Positions 53,477 through 61,052 of a stretch of 64,000 nucleotides of DNA are shown here, piece by piece. How positions within the stretch are numbered: the stretch's first letter is position 1; every line of letters begins with the position of its first letter. This DNA is from Sideroxydans sp. CL21. Its GTDB lineage: Bacteria; Pseudomonadota; Gammaproteobacteria; Burkholderiales; Gallionellaceae. A program made the position numbers and the translations under genes. The notes beneath the pieces were generated by a model. That model was not told the origin of the DNA and did no database searches. It was given only the letters and a program-made list of their open reading frames with translations. The stretch lies in contig NZ_LR699166.1 in NCBI RefSeq assembly GCF_902459525.1, forward strand, positions 1,872,501 to 1,936,500, in the 5' to 3' direction.

Positions 53477-53748
53477 TTTCGAATCATCCTCTCCATAATT
53501 TCCAGTCGTGACTCTAATACTTCAGCTTCATATGCCTTACGGATAGCATCCAGAACATAGGCCAGTTTCGTACCGTCAGCAGTATCAATTCGCCCGGATC
53601 GCATATCTCGGTACACTGCTCCCAGTTCACGCCTGATGGCTGCCGCATCCCGAAGGTCGATTTTCGGGGGGGTAGGCTGCAGCAGTGTTACTTGCTGGTC
53701 GCCGATTTCCAGCGATTGTTTTCCACCGCCTTCGAGGTTATCGTTCAT
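53473..53748 (-). CDS. Hypothetical protein, 91 aa
   Basis: Starts MNDNLEGGGKQSLEIGDQQV and has DLRDAAAIRRELGAVYRDMR and an AEVLESRLEIMERMIRK C-terminal helix. A Pro-rich patch precedes the helical part. Similar small proteins accompany integrative elements and phages, where they often act near replication or packaging genes; no specific role can be given. It may overlap a 28-residue ORF upstream (ATGA). Confidence 0.6.
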   Translation of the reverse strand: MNDNLEGGGKQSLEIGDQQVTLLQPTPPKIDLRDAAAIRRELGAVYRDMRSGRIDTADGTKLAYVLDAIRKAYEAEVLESRLEIMERMIRK

Positions 53749-53831
53749 CTTGTCTCGTGTTCGTCGCTTGCGTTTCCATCGATTGCGACTAATTGCTCAA
53801 AACGCAGGTCGAAGAACTGTTGATCTTTCAT
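53745..53831 (-). CDS. Possible 28-residue ORF in overlapping chain
   Basis: MKDQQFFDLRFEQLVAIDGN and onward, starting 8 bp after the stop of the 211-residue gene and ending in an ATGA overlap with the 91-residue gene. The overlap pattern matches the rest of the operon, but the ribosome site is weak and the ORF is very short. Confidence 0.3.
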   Translation of the reverse strand: MKDQQFFDLRFEQLVAIDGNASDEHETR

Positions 53832-53838
53832 ACCGTCT

Positions 53839-54474
53839 TCAATGAGCGATTCTTGACGTGCCACGATCAAGTGTTGATTTGAGTTTGATCGCCAGCGGGT
53901 GAGTGCGTGTTTTCTTCTCTAAGGTTTGAGCCAGCCCCCCAGAATTAGTACTGAGTATTGGTACTAATTCATTGTCTGCACTTCCTGCCACCGTACATCC
54001 TGCATTCTTTGCAGGAAGTAAAGGGGTGAAACTGCATTTTTTGCCGGTCAACTCCTGCACTTTTTGCCGGGTGCTTTTTTCACCTGGCGCAGCCCAGTCA
54101 CGCCACGCGCATGGCACGAATCCAGCAAGAAACAGGTCTTTTGTGTCTTTAATGGGAAGCCATGTAACAGCGTAACGGGCACAGACCTTGTTTGCGCCGT
54201 GACTGCGCGTGCGATAGATAAAACCATGGCTAATCAATTCGGCAATGGCTTTGCGCAAAGTGTGCTCGCTACCGATGCCGTAAGGCTTACACCACGAGAA
54301 TGCCGCATGAAGATGCCCGTTGTTACCTTTCGACCAGACTAGATTCACAGTTAGCTGCCGAGCTATCAGGGTTAGCAAGCGGCACGCAGAATGCGACAAG
54401 TCGGCATAGGCGGGGCTATCTATCACCCGATGCTCAATCGCAGCGTATGGGTGCTTTATGGAGGCTTTGGCCAT
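53839..54474 (-). CDS. Winged-helix element protein, possibly replication-associated, 211 aa
   Basis: The start at 54474 (MAKASIKHPYAAIEHRVIDS) follows AAGGA with eight-base spacing and overlaps the upstream stop by one base (TGATG). The N-terminal 120 residues form a helix-turn-helix/winged-helix pattern (DLSHSACRLLTLIARQLTVN, GSEHTLRKAIAELISHGFIY), like the N-terminus of plasmid and element replication proteins. The C-terminal half is polar and variable. The exact function is not established. Confidence 0.6.
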   Translation of the reverse strand: MAKASIKHPYAAIEHRVIDSPAYADLSHSACRLLTLIARQLTVNLVWSKGNNGHLHAAFSWCKPYGIGSEHTLRKAIAELISHGFIYRTRSHGANKVCARYAVTWLPIKDTKDLFLAGFVPCAWRDWAAPGEKSTRQKVQELTGKKCSFTPLLPAKNAGCTVAGSADNELVPILSTNSGGLAQTLEKKTRTHPLAIKLKSTLDRGTSRIAH

Positions 54475-54716
54475 CACTCCGATCCTTTCAACTGCATGAG
54501 GCGGGACCGTATCTCCGCCGCCGCGACCTTCCTCTCCATCTCTGTAATCACGCAGAGTGATGACTCTGTTTTCTGATGGCACGGTGGATTCTCCGGTATT
54601 CCTTTCGGCCAATAGTGCAGGTCCATGCAGGCAAGCTCATTGTCGAACGATCCAAGCGCATCACATCCCCGGCAATTCTCGAACTTCAAAATCATGAACT
54701 TCAAAAACCCGTTCAT
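54474..54716 (-). CDS. Small CxxC protein, 80 aa
   Basis: Starts MNGFLKFMILKFENCRGCDA. Cysteines in CRGC, at LACMDLHYW, at NPPCHQK and at SSLC could bind a metal. The stop overlaps the next gene's start by one base and the start overlaps the previous stop (ATGA at 54716-54713). No family recognised. Confidence 0.6.
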   Translation of the reverse strand: MNGFLKFMILKFENCRGCDALGSFDNELACMDLHYWPKGIPENPPCHQKTESSLCVITEMERKVAAAEIRSRLMQLKGSE

Positions 54717-55099
54717 GCTGCCCGCCTCTCTGCCTCGATGCGCGCGCAGTCCTCCGCAAATCGCTGGCCATGCTCGCCAGCAGCGGCGATAACTTCAGGT
54801 GAGAGGAAATACACTCCGATGGTGGCGTGCCTGCCTGCGTCGGTGGTTGTGACCGTCTGCTCGATCATTTGGACAGGCCAGCCGAGGTCACCACGTAACA
54901 CGTAAACATGATGCGAGAGCCGGGCGCTACCGAATCGCTTCCAGCAGTCAAGATGAGTAAGGCGCTCGCCTCTCAGTAGCGCGCCGAGCGTGCGCCCCTT
55001 GACGGTTGCGGGTGATGGGTAGCAGAATGACGGCAGCTTGTTTTCGTAGTTCCCGAGGATGCCCTCCTGGCCGGGGGCATTTTCATTTGGGAGGTTCAT
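54713..55099 (-). CDS. Helix-turn-helix domain protein, 128 aa
   Basis: Central region TVKGRTLGALLRGERLTHLD and CWKRFGSARLSHHVYVLRGD resembles a helix-turn-helix, as in the small element-encoded HTH proteins placed after AlpA. Overlaps its neighbours by four bases on both sides. Role unknown. Confidence 0.6.
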   Translation of the reverse strand: MNLPNENAPGQEGILGNYENKLPSFCYPSPATVKGRTLGALLRGERLTHLDCWKRFGSARLSHHVYVLRGDLGWPVQMIEQTVTTTDAGRHATIGVYFLSPEVIAAAGEHGQRFAEDCARIEAERRAA

Positions 55100-55317
55100 T
55101 GCTCACCGCCTCGGCTGTCAGCGATGCGGGATTGCGCCCATGCTTCCACATCCACAGAATTCCATACGGTCGTGTTCGCTGCTAGCTTGATCGGTTTCGG
55201 GAATACCCCAGCCTTGACCCATGACCAGATTGTAGAAGGTGCTACGCCGCCGCAAATTTCACGAACGCGGGGGAGCCTGTAAAAGACAATTGGTGTTGCA
55301 GTAGTGTTTGGTTGCAT
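55096..55317 (-). CDS. alpA: AlpA-family transcriptional regulator
   Basis: The ATG at 55317 (MQPNTTATPIVFYRLPRVRE) follows GGAG with an eight-base gap; the open frame to 55359 is less likely. The 73-residue protein has the MerR-like winged helix of AlpA: VREICGGVAPSTIWSWVKAG, then FPKPIKLAANTTVWNSVDVE and AWAQSRI. AlpA proteins activate integrase/excision genes of P4-like elements. It is the first gene of the minus-strand chain. Confidence 0.85.
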   Translation of the reverse strand: MQPNTTATPIVFYRLPRVREICGGVAPSTIWSWVKAGVFPKPIKLAANTTVWNSVDVEAWAQSRIADSRGGEQ

Positions 55318-55462
55318 CGCTTGCGCTCCATATGTATCCCGTTTCCGGTATGTGCGCACATTGCTTGGCAGAGTAGTTAATATATATTGGAGATATTGGG
55401 GGGATAAATTGGAGTATCAGCGCTGGCGTGTGATTTGGGGTAAATAATCCCCCAGTTTTCCC

Positions 55463-56314
55463 CTAGTTTTTCTGTGCGCCAAGAGTAGAGTATTCAGGGA
55501 ACAGGTCGGTATAGGGATTGGGAGTACCAATTGCCTGTCGACCTTTCTTGAATTTCACGACCCCGGCTATGTAGTCATCGAAAGTGCTGAGTTCCACAGT
55601 CATAGATTTAGGTTCGAACTTTCTGGCAACGTAACGAAGTTGGTCTTTTGTTCCTGGCATCGCGTTCCTGTCGAGTTTCCCACCTTGTGTGTTGTATCTT
55701 TTATCAATCTCGTCCAGCAACTTATCGAATGCCTCGCTGAATTTTCTCGGCGCCTTACTCTTCCCCGTATACCTTTCCCCCGCTTGCACAGCCCTTTCAA
55801 CAGCATCTGCAAACAGCGGCCACATGTTTACATCCGGATCGCGCAAATGATTGGCAGATTTCAGTGTGGGCAGGTCAAGTCCGTGCCTCTTCCCCCATGC
55901 CAGCCAATCGCTAGGCGATTGAGGATTTGCTGCTTCGCCTTTTGCAATTTCTAAACCTCGTTCAATTGCCGCAATCATGTAGCCCGGAAGGGGGTCTTCA
56001 CGCCTGGCGCGTTCCCGCCATGATTCGGGGTCGCACCCATTCATAAGAGGAACTGCTTCATTGGCAACCAGTGTCGGTCTTGCAGCCCAGAAATCCCAGT
56101 TCTGCGAAATGGAGAGAAGTCCAATGAATAGGTTCCTGTTTTCCTCATCCGCACGGACCAGATCATGCTGACAATCAAGTTGCTCGGCAACACTGCTCCT
56201 AGTTGCTTCATCGAGTTCGTCCTGTGGAATCTGCGAGGGGGTAGATATTTCGCTGCCTTTGTTGGCCTGCTGGTCGTGTGTGCTGTTATGTACCGTAGAA
56301 TTACCGTTAGCCAT
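55463..56314 (-). CDS. Hypothetical element protein, 283 aa
   Basis: The ATG at 56314 (MANGNSTVHNSTHDQQANKG) follows GGAGGT. The first 60 residues look disordered, then a helical domain (FIGLLSISQNWDFWAARPTL, PGYMIAAIERGLEIAKGEAA). No catalytic motif. It lies between the integrase and alpA, the usual place of uncharacterised element genes. The 145 bp between it and alpA hold AT-rich sequence that should contain the alpA promoter. Confidence 0.6.
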   Translation of the reverse strand: MANGNSTVHNSTHDQQANKGSEISTPSQIPQDELDEATRSSVAEQLDCQHDLVRADEENRNLFIGLLSISQNWDFWAARPTLVANEAVPLMNGCDPESWRERARREDPLPGYMIAAIERGLEIAKGEAANPQSPSDWLAWGKRHGLDLPTLKSANHLRDPDVNMWPLFADAVERAVQAGERYTGKSKAPRKFSEAFDKLLDEIDKRYNTQGGKLDRNAMPGTKDQLRYVARKFEPKSMTVELSTFDDYIAGVVKFKKGRQAIGTPNPYTDLFPEYSTLGAQKN

Positions 56315-56413
56315 GAGGCGACCTCCGTACAGGTTGCGTTGTGGTCGGGCGGTTTGGGTGTTGACGCACCTTTGCCGCCGCTCTCCCATGATCCGCATGG
56401 GAACGGTGAAACT

Positions 56414-57631
56414 CTATGCTGCTGCGTTCAACGGTATTACTTCCGCGCCCGTTTTCAACTTATCCAGATAGTCCGACCATTGCTGCATCATCTTCCGGCG
56501 CTCAGCAAGGTGCGCTGTGCGGTTGTATGCACGCCCGTTCGGATCGCGCACGGCATGGGCAAGCTGGTGCTCGATGAAGTCCGGTCGTACCTGTAGCACT
56601 TCGTCGAGGATGGTGCGTGCCATTGCGCGGAAGCCGTGACCGCTCATTTCATCCTTGGCAAAACCCATGCGCCGCAATGCAGCCAGTATCGCGTTATCGC
56701 TCATCGGCCGGCCATTGGTTCGCGCGCCGGGGAACACATATCGCCCCGCGCCCGTTAGCGCGTGAAGCTCTTTTAAGATTGCCACAGCTTGTGCGGACAA
56801 CGGGACAAGGTGCGGCTCGCGCATCTTCATCCGTTCGGCAGGAATGTTCCACTCGGCCTTGTCCAAATCAATCTCTATCCAGTCCGCTTTGCGCAGTTCG
56901 CCAGGGCGCACGAAAACCAGTGGGGCGAGGCGCAGAGCGCACTTGGTCACGAAAGCACCTTGGTAGTCATCCATGGCGCGTAGAAGCGCCCCTATCGCCT
57001 TGGGATCTGTGATGGCAGCGCGGTGCTGCGTCTCTGCTGTGGAAAGTGCGCCCCGCAAGTCAGATGCCACGTCACGCTCAGCACGTCCGGTTGCGATGGC
57101 ATAGCGGAATATCTGGCTGAAGTAGTAGCGCATCCGGTGGGCGCTTTCTACGGCCCCGCGTTCTTCGATGCGGCGTAATGACTTCAGCAAATCAGGAGGG
57201 GTAATCTCAGCAATTGGCATCCCGCCAAGCCAAGGGAATGCGTCATTTTCCAGTCGGCGGATAATTTTGTCGGCGTTGGATGCTGCCCAGCCGGGCAGCT
57301 TCTTGGCATACCACTCGCGCGCAATCACTTCAAAGCTATTCGCAGCCCGGTCTGTCTTGGCTGATTTAACCGCCTTGCGGTTCTCGCTGGGATCTACCCC
57401 ATCAGCCAGGAGCTTGCGCGCATCGTCGCGGCGATCCCTTGCCGCTTTCAGGCTCACTTCGGGGTAAGTTCCAAGTGAGAGCAGCTTCTCCTTACCCCCA
57501 ATGCGATACTTGAGACGCCACCACTTACCCCCTGCCGGTGCGATGAGAAGGAACATCCCTTTCTCGTCTGACAGCTTGATCGGCTTTGCACCGGGCTTAG
57601 CGTTCTTGATTGCGGTATCGGATAGTGCCAT
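56414..57631 (-). CDS. int: Tyrosine integrase, P4/DUF4102 type
   Basis: 405 residues: N-terminal DUF4102 arm-binding domain (MALSDTAIKNAKPGAKPIKL, then WWRLKYRIGGKEKLLSLGTY), core-binding domain, and a catalytic domain with Arg in VFVRPGELRKADW, the HGFRAMARTILDE H-x-x-R box, the following histidine (HQLAHAV) and a catalytic tyrosine near AYNRTAH. Ribosome site AAGGAG lies nine bases before the ATG. This type inserts elements into the 3' end of tRNA genes; tRNA-Val lies 165 bp upstream. It looks intact. Confidence 0.95.
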   Translation of the reverse strand: MALSDTAIKNAKPGAKPIKLSDEKGMFLLIAPAGGKWWRLKYRIGGKEKLLSLGTYPEVSLKAARDRRDDARKLLADGVDPSENRKAVKSAKTDRAANSFEVIAREWYAKKLPGWAASNADKIIRRLENDAFPWLGGMPIAEITPPDLLKSLRRIEERGAVESAHRMRYYFSQIFRYAIATGRAERDVASDLRGALSTAETQHRAAITDPKAIGALLRAMDDYQGAFVTKCALRLAPLVFVRPGELRKADWIEIDLDKAEWNIPAERMKMREPHLVPLSAQAVAILKELHALTGAGRYVFPGARTNGRPMSDNAILAALRRMGFAKDEMSGHGFRAMARTILDEVLQVRPDFIEHQLAHAVRDPNGRAYNRTAHLAERRKMMQQWSDYLDKLKTGAEVIPLNAAA

Positions 57632-57644
57632 TTGGGGTAACTCC

Positions 57645-57703
57645 TTGACATCAGGTGTGCGTTACCCCGAAAGTTACCCCCTGTTACCCCCAGATGTCAA
57701 TGG
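57645..57703 (-). promoter_or_regulatory. Integrase upstream region with GGGGGTAAC repeats inside an inverted repeat
   Basis: Three direct copies of GTTACCCC(C) on the plus strand (57661, 57673, 57683) lie between TTGACATC (from 57645) and its inverse GATGTCAA (to 57700). On the minus strand TTGACA at the far end could be a -35 box. The repeats are likely arm-type sites of the integrase, so binding there could also repress int. Confidence 0.55.
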
Positions 57704-57726
57704 ATAGGATTGTATGGGGATAGACA

Positions 57727-57762
57727 ACAAAAAACCCGCAAAGCTAATAACTGTGCGGGTTT
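57727..57762 (-). terminator. Rho-independent terminator after tRNA-Val
   Basis: On the minus strand AAACCCGCA (57762-57754) pairs with TGCGGGTTT (57740-57732) and a T run follows. It lies 34 bp past the tRNA 3' end. If the element inserted at this tRNA, this terminator was brought in by the element. Confidence 0.85.
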
Positions 57763-57795
57763 ATGTATTGGATTGGACTGCTTTGCTCTACCGTC

Positions 57796-57872
57796 TGGTA
57801 GGCGCGATTGGACTCGAACCAACGACCCCCACCATGTCAAGGTGGTGCTCTAACCAGCTGAGCTACGCGCCT
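57796..57872 (-). tRNA. tRNA-Val (anticodon GAC)
   Basis: 77 nt with encoded CCA. Acceptor AGGCGCG/CGCGCCT; anticodon stem CCACC/GGTGG with loop TTGACAT, anticodon GAC; T-arm with GGTTCGAGTCC. It is the presumed integration target of the adjacent element. Confidence 0.97.
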
Positions 57873-58012
57873 GTAAAAGGCCGCGCATTGTAACCGAACA
57901 GATTCGGGGCGCCAAGAACTAAGTGCTGATTTGCCTAATACTGAGCCTATGCGTGGTTTTGGTTACGACCAATATCTGCGCCTGTAAGTCTTCACCGAAA
58001 TCAGGCGCTCGC

Positions 58013-59398
58013 TCAATACTGGGCTGAGGCATGATTTTCAAATCTTGTGTACTCGCCACGGAAGGTAAGTCTTACCGTACCGATCGGGCCATTACGTTGC
58101 TTGCCGATGATGATCTCGGCCGTGCCTTTGTCCTGAGAATCCGGATTGTAAACTTCGTCGCGATAGATGAACAGAATCAGGTCAGCATCCTGCTCGATAG
58201 CGCCTGATTCACGCAAATCCGACATCACCGGACGCTTGTTCGGCCGCTGCTCCAAGCTACGGTTCAGCTGCGACAGCGCGATCACCGGCACATGCAATTC
58301 CTTGGCCAGCGATTTAAGCGAACGGGATATTTCGGAGATCTCGGTGGCGCGGTTCTCGCTCGCTTTGCCTGCCGGTGAAGACATGAGTTGGATATAGTCA
58401 ATGACCACCAACCCAAGACCATTATTCTGCCGATGCAGTCGGCGCGTACGCGAACGTAATTCTAGCGCATTCAGGCCCGGGGTCTCGTCGATAAAGATCG
58501 GCGCATCGTTGAGCAGACCCAAGGCATGAGTCATGCGCGACCAGTCTTCGTCTTCCAGTTTACCGGTACGCAAAGTATGCTGATTAAGTCGCCCTACCGA
58601 GCCGATCATACGCATCGCCAGTTGGGCGCCTCCCATTTCCATACTGAAGATCGCTACCGGCTTGCCTTCCAAAGCCACATTCTCTGCGATGTTGATGGAG
58701 AATGCGGTCTTGCCCATACTGGGGCGACCGGCAACGATAACCAAGTCACCGGGCTGCAAACCGGAGGTCTTGCTATCCAGATCGGTGAAACCGGTAGCAG
58801 TACCGGTCACGTCACTGGCATTGTCTCTCGCATACAAAGTCTCAATGCGCTCCACCACCTGCGTCAACAGCGGCGGCATGGCAACAAAGCCCTGACTGCC
58901 CCGCTCGCCCTCTTCGTTGATCTCAAGCACGCGGCTTTCTGCCTCATCCAGTAACTGTCCTGCGGAGCGCCCGCCCGGGTTGTAGGCACTGGTCGCTATT
59001 TCGCTGCCCACCTCCACCAGTTTGCGCATGATGGCTCGCTCGCGCACGATCTCGGCATAACGGCGAATATTGGCTGCAGAAGGTACGTTTTGCGCCAATG
59101 ATCCGAGATAAACCAGGCCGCCCGCCTTCTCCAACTCGGCATTGCTCTCCAGCGATTCGGCCAGGGTAATGACATCCACTGGCTGTGCATGTTCGGTCAG
59201 ACGTCCAATATGACGCCAGATCAAACGATGCTCGTTGCGGTAAAAATCGCTTTCGCTCAACAGATCGGCGACCTTGTCCCACGCACTGGTATCCAGCAGG
59301 ATGCCGCCCAGCACCGACTGCTCTGCCTCGACGGAATGAGGGGGAAGCTTTAAGGATTCAAGCTGGGAATCTGCAACGGGAACGGAAAAATTTTGCAT
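58013..59398 (-). CDS. dnaB: Replicative DNA helicase DnaB
   Basis: 461 residues: N-terminal domain (PPHSVEAEQSVLGGILLD), linker, and RecA-like domain with Walker A GRPSMGKTAF, Walker B LVVIDYIQLM, LSQLNRSLEQR and the DL-RESGAIEQDAD arginine-finger region. It unwinds DNA at the fork. It is the last gene of the rpsF-priB-rpsR-rplI-dnaB cluster, separated from rplI by a terminator. Confidence 0.98.
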   Translation of the reverse strand: MQNFSVPVADSQLESLKLPPHSVEAEQSVLGGILLDTSAWDKVADLLSESDFYRNEHRLIWRHIGRLTEHAQPVDVITLAESLESNAELEKAGGLVYLGSLAQNVPSAANIRRYAEIVRERAIMRKLVEVGSEIATSAYNPGGRSAGQLLDEAESRVLEINEEGERGSQGFVAMPPLLTQVVERIETLYARDNASDVTGTATGFTDLDSKTSGLQPGDLVIVAGRPSMGKTAFSINIAENVALEGKPVAIFSMEMGGAQLAMRMIGSVGRLNQHTLRTGKLEDEDWSRMTHALGLLNDAPIFIDETPGLNALELRSRTRRLHRQNNGLGLVVIDYIQLMSSPAGKASENRATEISEISRSLKSLAKELHVPVIALSQLNRSLEQRPNKRPVMSDLRESGAIEQDADLILFIYRDEVYNPDSQDKGTAEIIIGKQRNGPIGTVRLTFRGEYTRFENHASAQY

Positions 59399-59446
59399 GG
59401 TGTAACCGCAAATTTCGGGAGGGTGATTCTACACTTTTCAGACAAC

Positions 59447-59473
59447 AAAAAAGGGCTGTTCCCAGCCCTTTTT
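59447..59473. terminator. Bidirectional terminator between rplI and dnaB
   Basis: AAAAAAGGGCTG and CAGCCCTTTTT pair around a four-base loop with A/T runs on both sides. It separates the ribosomal operon from dnaB. Confidence 0.85.
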
Positions 59474-59496
59474 CATAACCGCATGACAACGCAGGA

Positions 59497-59946
59497 TTAC
59501 TGCTCGCCCACCACTGTCACTGTCACGTTTGCAACCACGTCCGGATGCAGCGAGATGGTGATCGGATGATCGCCGATCTGCTTCAGGTGACCGGTAGCCA
59601 TACGTACCTGGCTCTTTTCGACTTTGTGGCCTTGTGCTGCCAGGGCAACTGCAATGTCCGCATTGGTAACGGAACCGAACAACTTGCCATCCACGCCCGC
59701 TTTTTGCACGATCTGCACACTCAAGCCTTCCAGCTTGGCGCCGCGAGCCTGCGCATCGGCCAGTTTGGCTTGGTCAGCCGCTTCCAGTTCTGCACGACGT
59801 GTCGCGAAATCCGCCACGTTGTGTTCCGTCGCACGCTTGGCTTTGCCTTGCGGGATGAGGAAATTACGCGCGAAACCGTTTTTTACTTTGACCACATCGC
59901 CCAACTGGCCGAGGTTGATCACTTTTTCCATCAGAATCACTTGCAT
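59497..59946 (-). CDS. rplI: 50S ribosomal protein L9
   Basis: 149 residues starting [20 protein letters not shown], with [16 protein letters not shown] and a long helix linking two rRNA-binding domains, the L9 architecture. It follows rpsR by 10 bp. Confidence 0.98.
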   Translation of the reverse strand: MQVILMEKVINLGQLGDVVKVKNGFARNFLIPQGKAKRATEHNVADFATRRAELEAADQAKLADAQARGAKLEGLSVQIVQKAGVDGKLFGSVTNADIAVALAAQGHKVEKSQVRMATGHLKQIGDHPITISLHPDVVANVTVTVVGEQ

Positions 59947-59956
59947 GATCTACTCC

Positions 59957-60226
59957 TTAGTGCAAATCAGTGTAGGGCAGCAACGCCAGGAAGCGCGCGC
60001 GTTTCACGGCCACGCTCAGCTGACGCTGGAAGCGCGTCTTGGTACCGGTAATACGTGCCGGGATCAGCTTGCCGTTCTCGGAAACCATTTCCTTCAGGAT
60101 GTTGAGATCCTTGTAGTCCACTTCCGCAATCTTCTCGGCGGTGAAACGGCAGAACTTGCGGCGTTTGAACAATTGACGCGAAGCGCTGTTCTTCTTGTCA
60201 TCTTTCTTTTTAAATACACGAGCCAT
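59957..60226 (-). CDS. rpsR: 30S ribosomal protein S18
   Basis: 89 residues with [20 protein letters not shown] and [20 protein letters not shown], the S18 signature; the N-terminus [20 protein letters not shown] is a little longer than in E. coli. S18 pairs with S6 on 16S rRNA. It is preceded by priB. Confidence 0.98.
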   Translation of the reverse strand: MARVFKKKDDKKNSASRQLFKRRKFCRFTAEKIAEVDYKDLNILKEMVSENGKLIPARITGTKTRFQRQLSVAVKRARFLALLPYTDLH

Positions 60227-60237
60227 GTTGTGCTCCT

Positions 60238-60534
60238 CTATCTCAATGTAACGTTATCAATGTGCAAAACCAGTTGCGCGATCTTCAGGCTGCGCTGCGC
60301 AAGGAAACCTTCGGCTTTCACCATCTGGCCGGGTTGCAAACGGCTGACTTGCTGTGCCGCTTCTCCCAGTGCCAGTGCCGGAACATCACACTGAACCTGG
60401 CGTTGCATCCCTGCTTCCTGCTGCATCGAAGTGTGGCGCAATTTGAACGCCACTCTCGCCAATCCCGCCGGGGTGTATCTCAAGCCTTCCGACTCGATCA
60501 CTTCCCCTTCAATCACACAACGGTTGCTGCTCAA
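60238..60534 (-). CDS. priB: Primosomal replication protein N (PriB)
   Basis: 98 residues with an OB fold ([33 protein letters not shown], and [20 protein letters not shown]). It binds single-stranded DNA for replication restart. The start is a TTG directly after AAGAAGGA, which is unusually tight; the next usable start is a GTG six codons in. The rpsF-priB-rpsR order is the classical one. Confidence 0.9.
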   Translation of the reverse strand: MSSNRCVIEGEVIESEGLRYTPAGLARVAFKLRHTSMQQEAGMQRQVQCDVPALALGEAAQQVSRLQPGQMVKAEGFLAQRSLKIAQLVLHIDNVTLR

Positions 60535-60540
60535 TCCTTC

Positions 60541-60930
60541 TTACGCTGCAGGAGCAGCTGCTTCTGCTGCCGGCGCAGGTGCTGCGGCATCGCTGTTGAA
60601 CGAACGCGACTTCTCTTCCTTCATCATGGCGGAAGGCGTAACGACTGCAGCCTTGGTCTTGATGGTCAGATGGCGCAACACGGCGTCGTTGAACTTGAAT
60701 GCGTGTTCCAGTTCGTCCAGCGTGGGCTGGTCGACTTCGATGTTCATCAGCACGTAATGTGCCTTGTGGATCTTCTGGATCGGGTAAGCCAGCTGGCGGC
60801 GGCCCCAGTCTTCCAGGCGGTGGATGTGACCGTTCTTGCTGGTCACCAACGTGCGATAACGCTCAACCATCGCGGGCACTTGCTCGCTCTGATCGGGATG
60901 CACGATAAATACGATTTCGTAGTGTCGCAT
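60541..60930 (-). CDS. rpsF: 30S ribosomal protein S6
   Basis: The start at 60930 ([20 protein letters not shown]) follows AAGGAGATGTA; a longer frame to 60987 is not family-like. 129 residues with [20 protein letters not shown] and an alanine-rich tail (about 108-129). It heads the rpsF-priB-rpsR-rplI operon. Confidence 0.97.
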   Translation of the reverse strand: MRHYEIVFIVHPDQSEQVPAMVERYRTLVTSKNGHIHRLEDWGRRQLAYPIQKIHKAHYVLMNIEVDQPTLDELEHAFKFNDAVLRHLTIKTKAAVVTPSAMMKEEKSRSFNSDAAAPAPAAEAAAPAA

Positions 60931-60987
60931 TACATCTCCTTGTGGATTAAAGCCCCCCGACATTAATGGACGGTGGAGCAAGGTCAA

Positions 60988-61041
60988 AAACTCCCTTTTT
61001 CAGGGAGGGGCGCATTATAGGGATATTCCGTGCCGCGTCAA
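60988..61041 (-). promoter_or_regulatory. Sigma-70 promoter of rpsF operon with leader hairpin
   Basis: On the minus strand TTGACG (61041-61036), 16 bp, then a perfect TATAAT (61019-61014). A few bases after the expected start, CTCCC (from about 61005) pairs with GGGAG around a seven-base loop and five T follow, forming a small terminator-like hairpin at the 5' end of the transcript. This may be an attenuator for the operon, or the end of transcription from the upstream permease gene. A known S6:S18 leader motif was not identified with confidence. Confidence 0.8.
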
Positions 61042-61052
61042 GCGCTAAGCCA

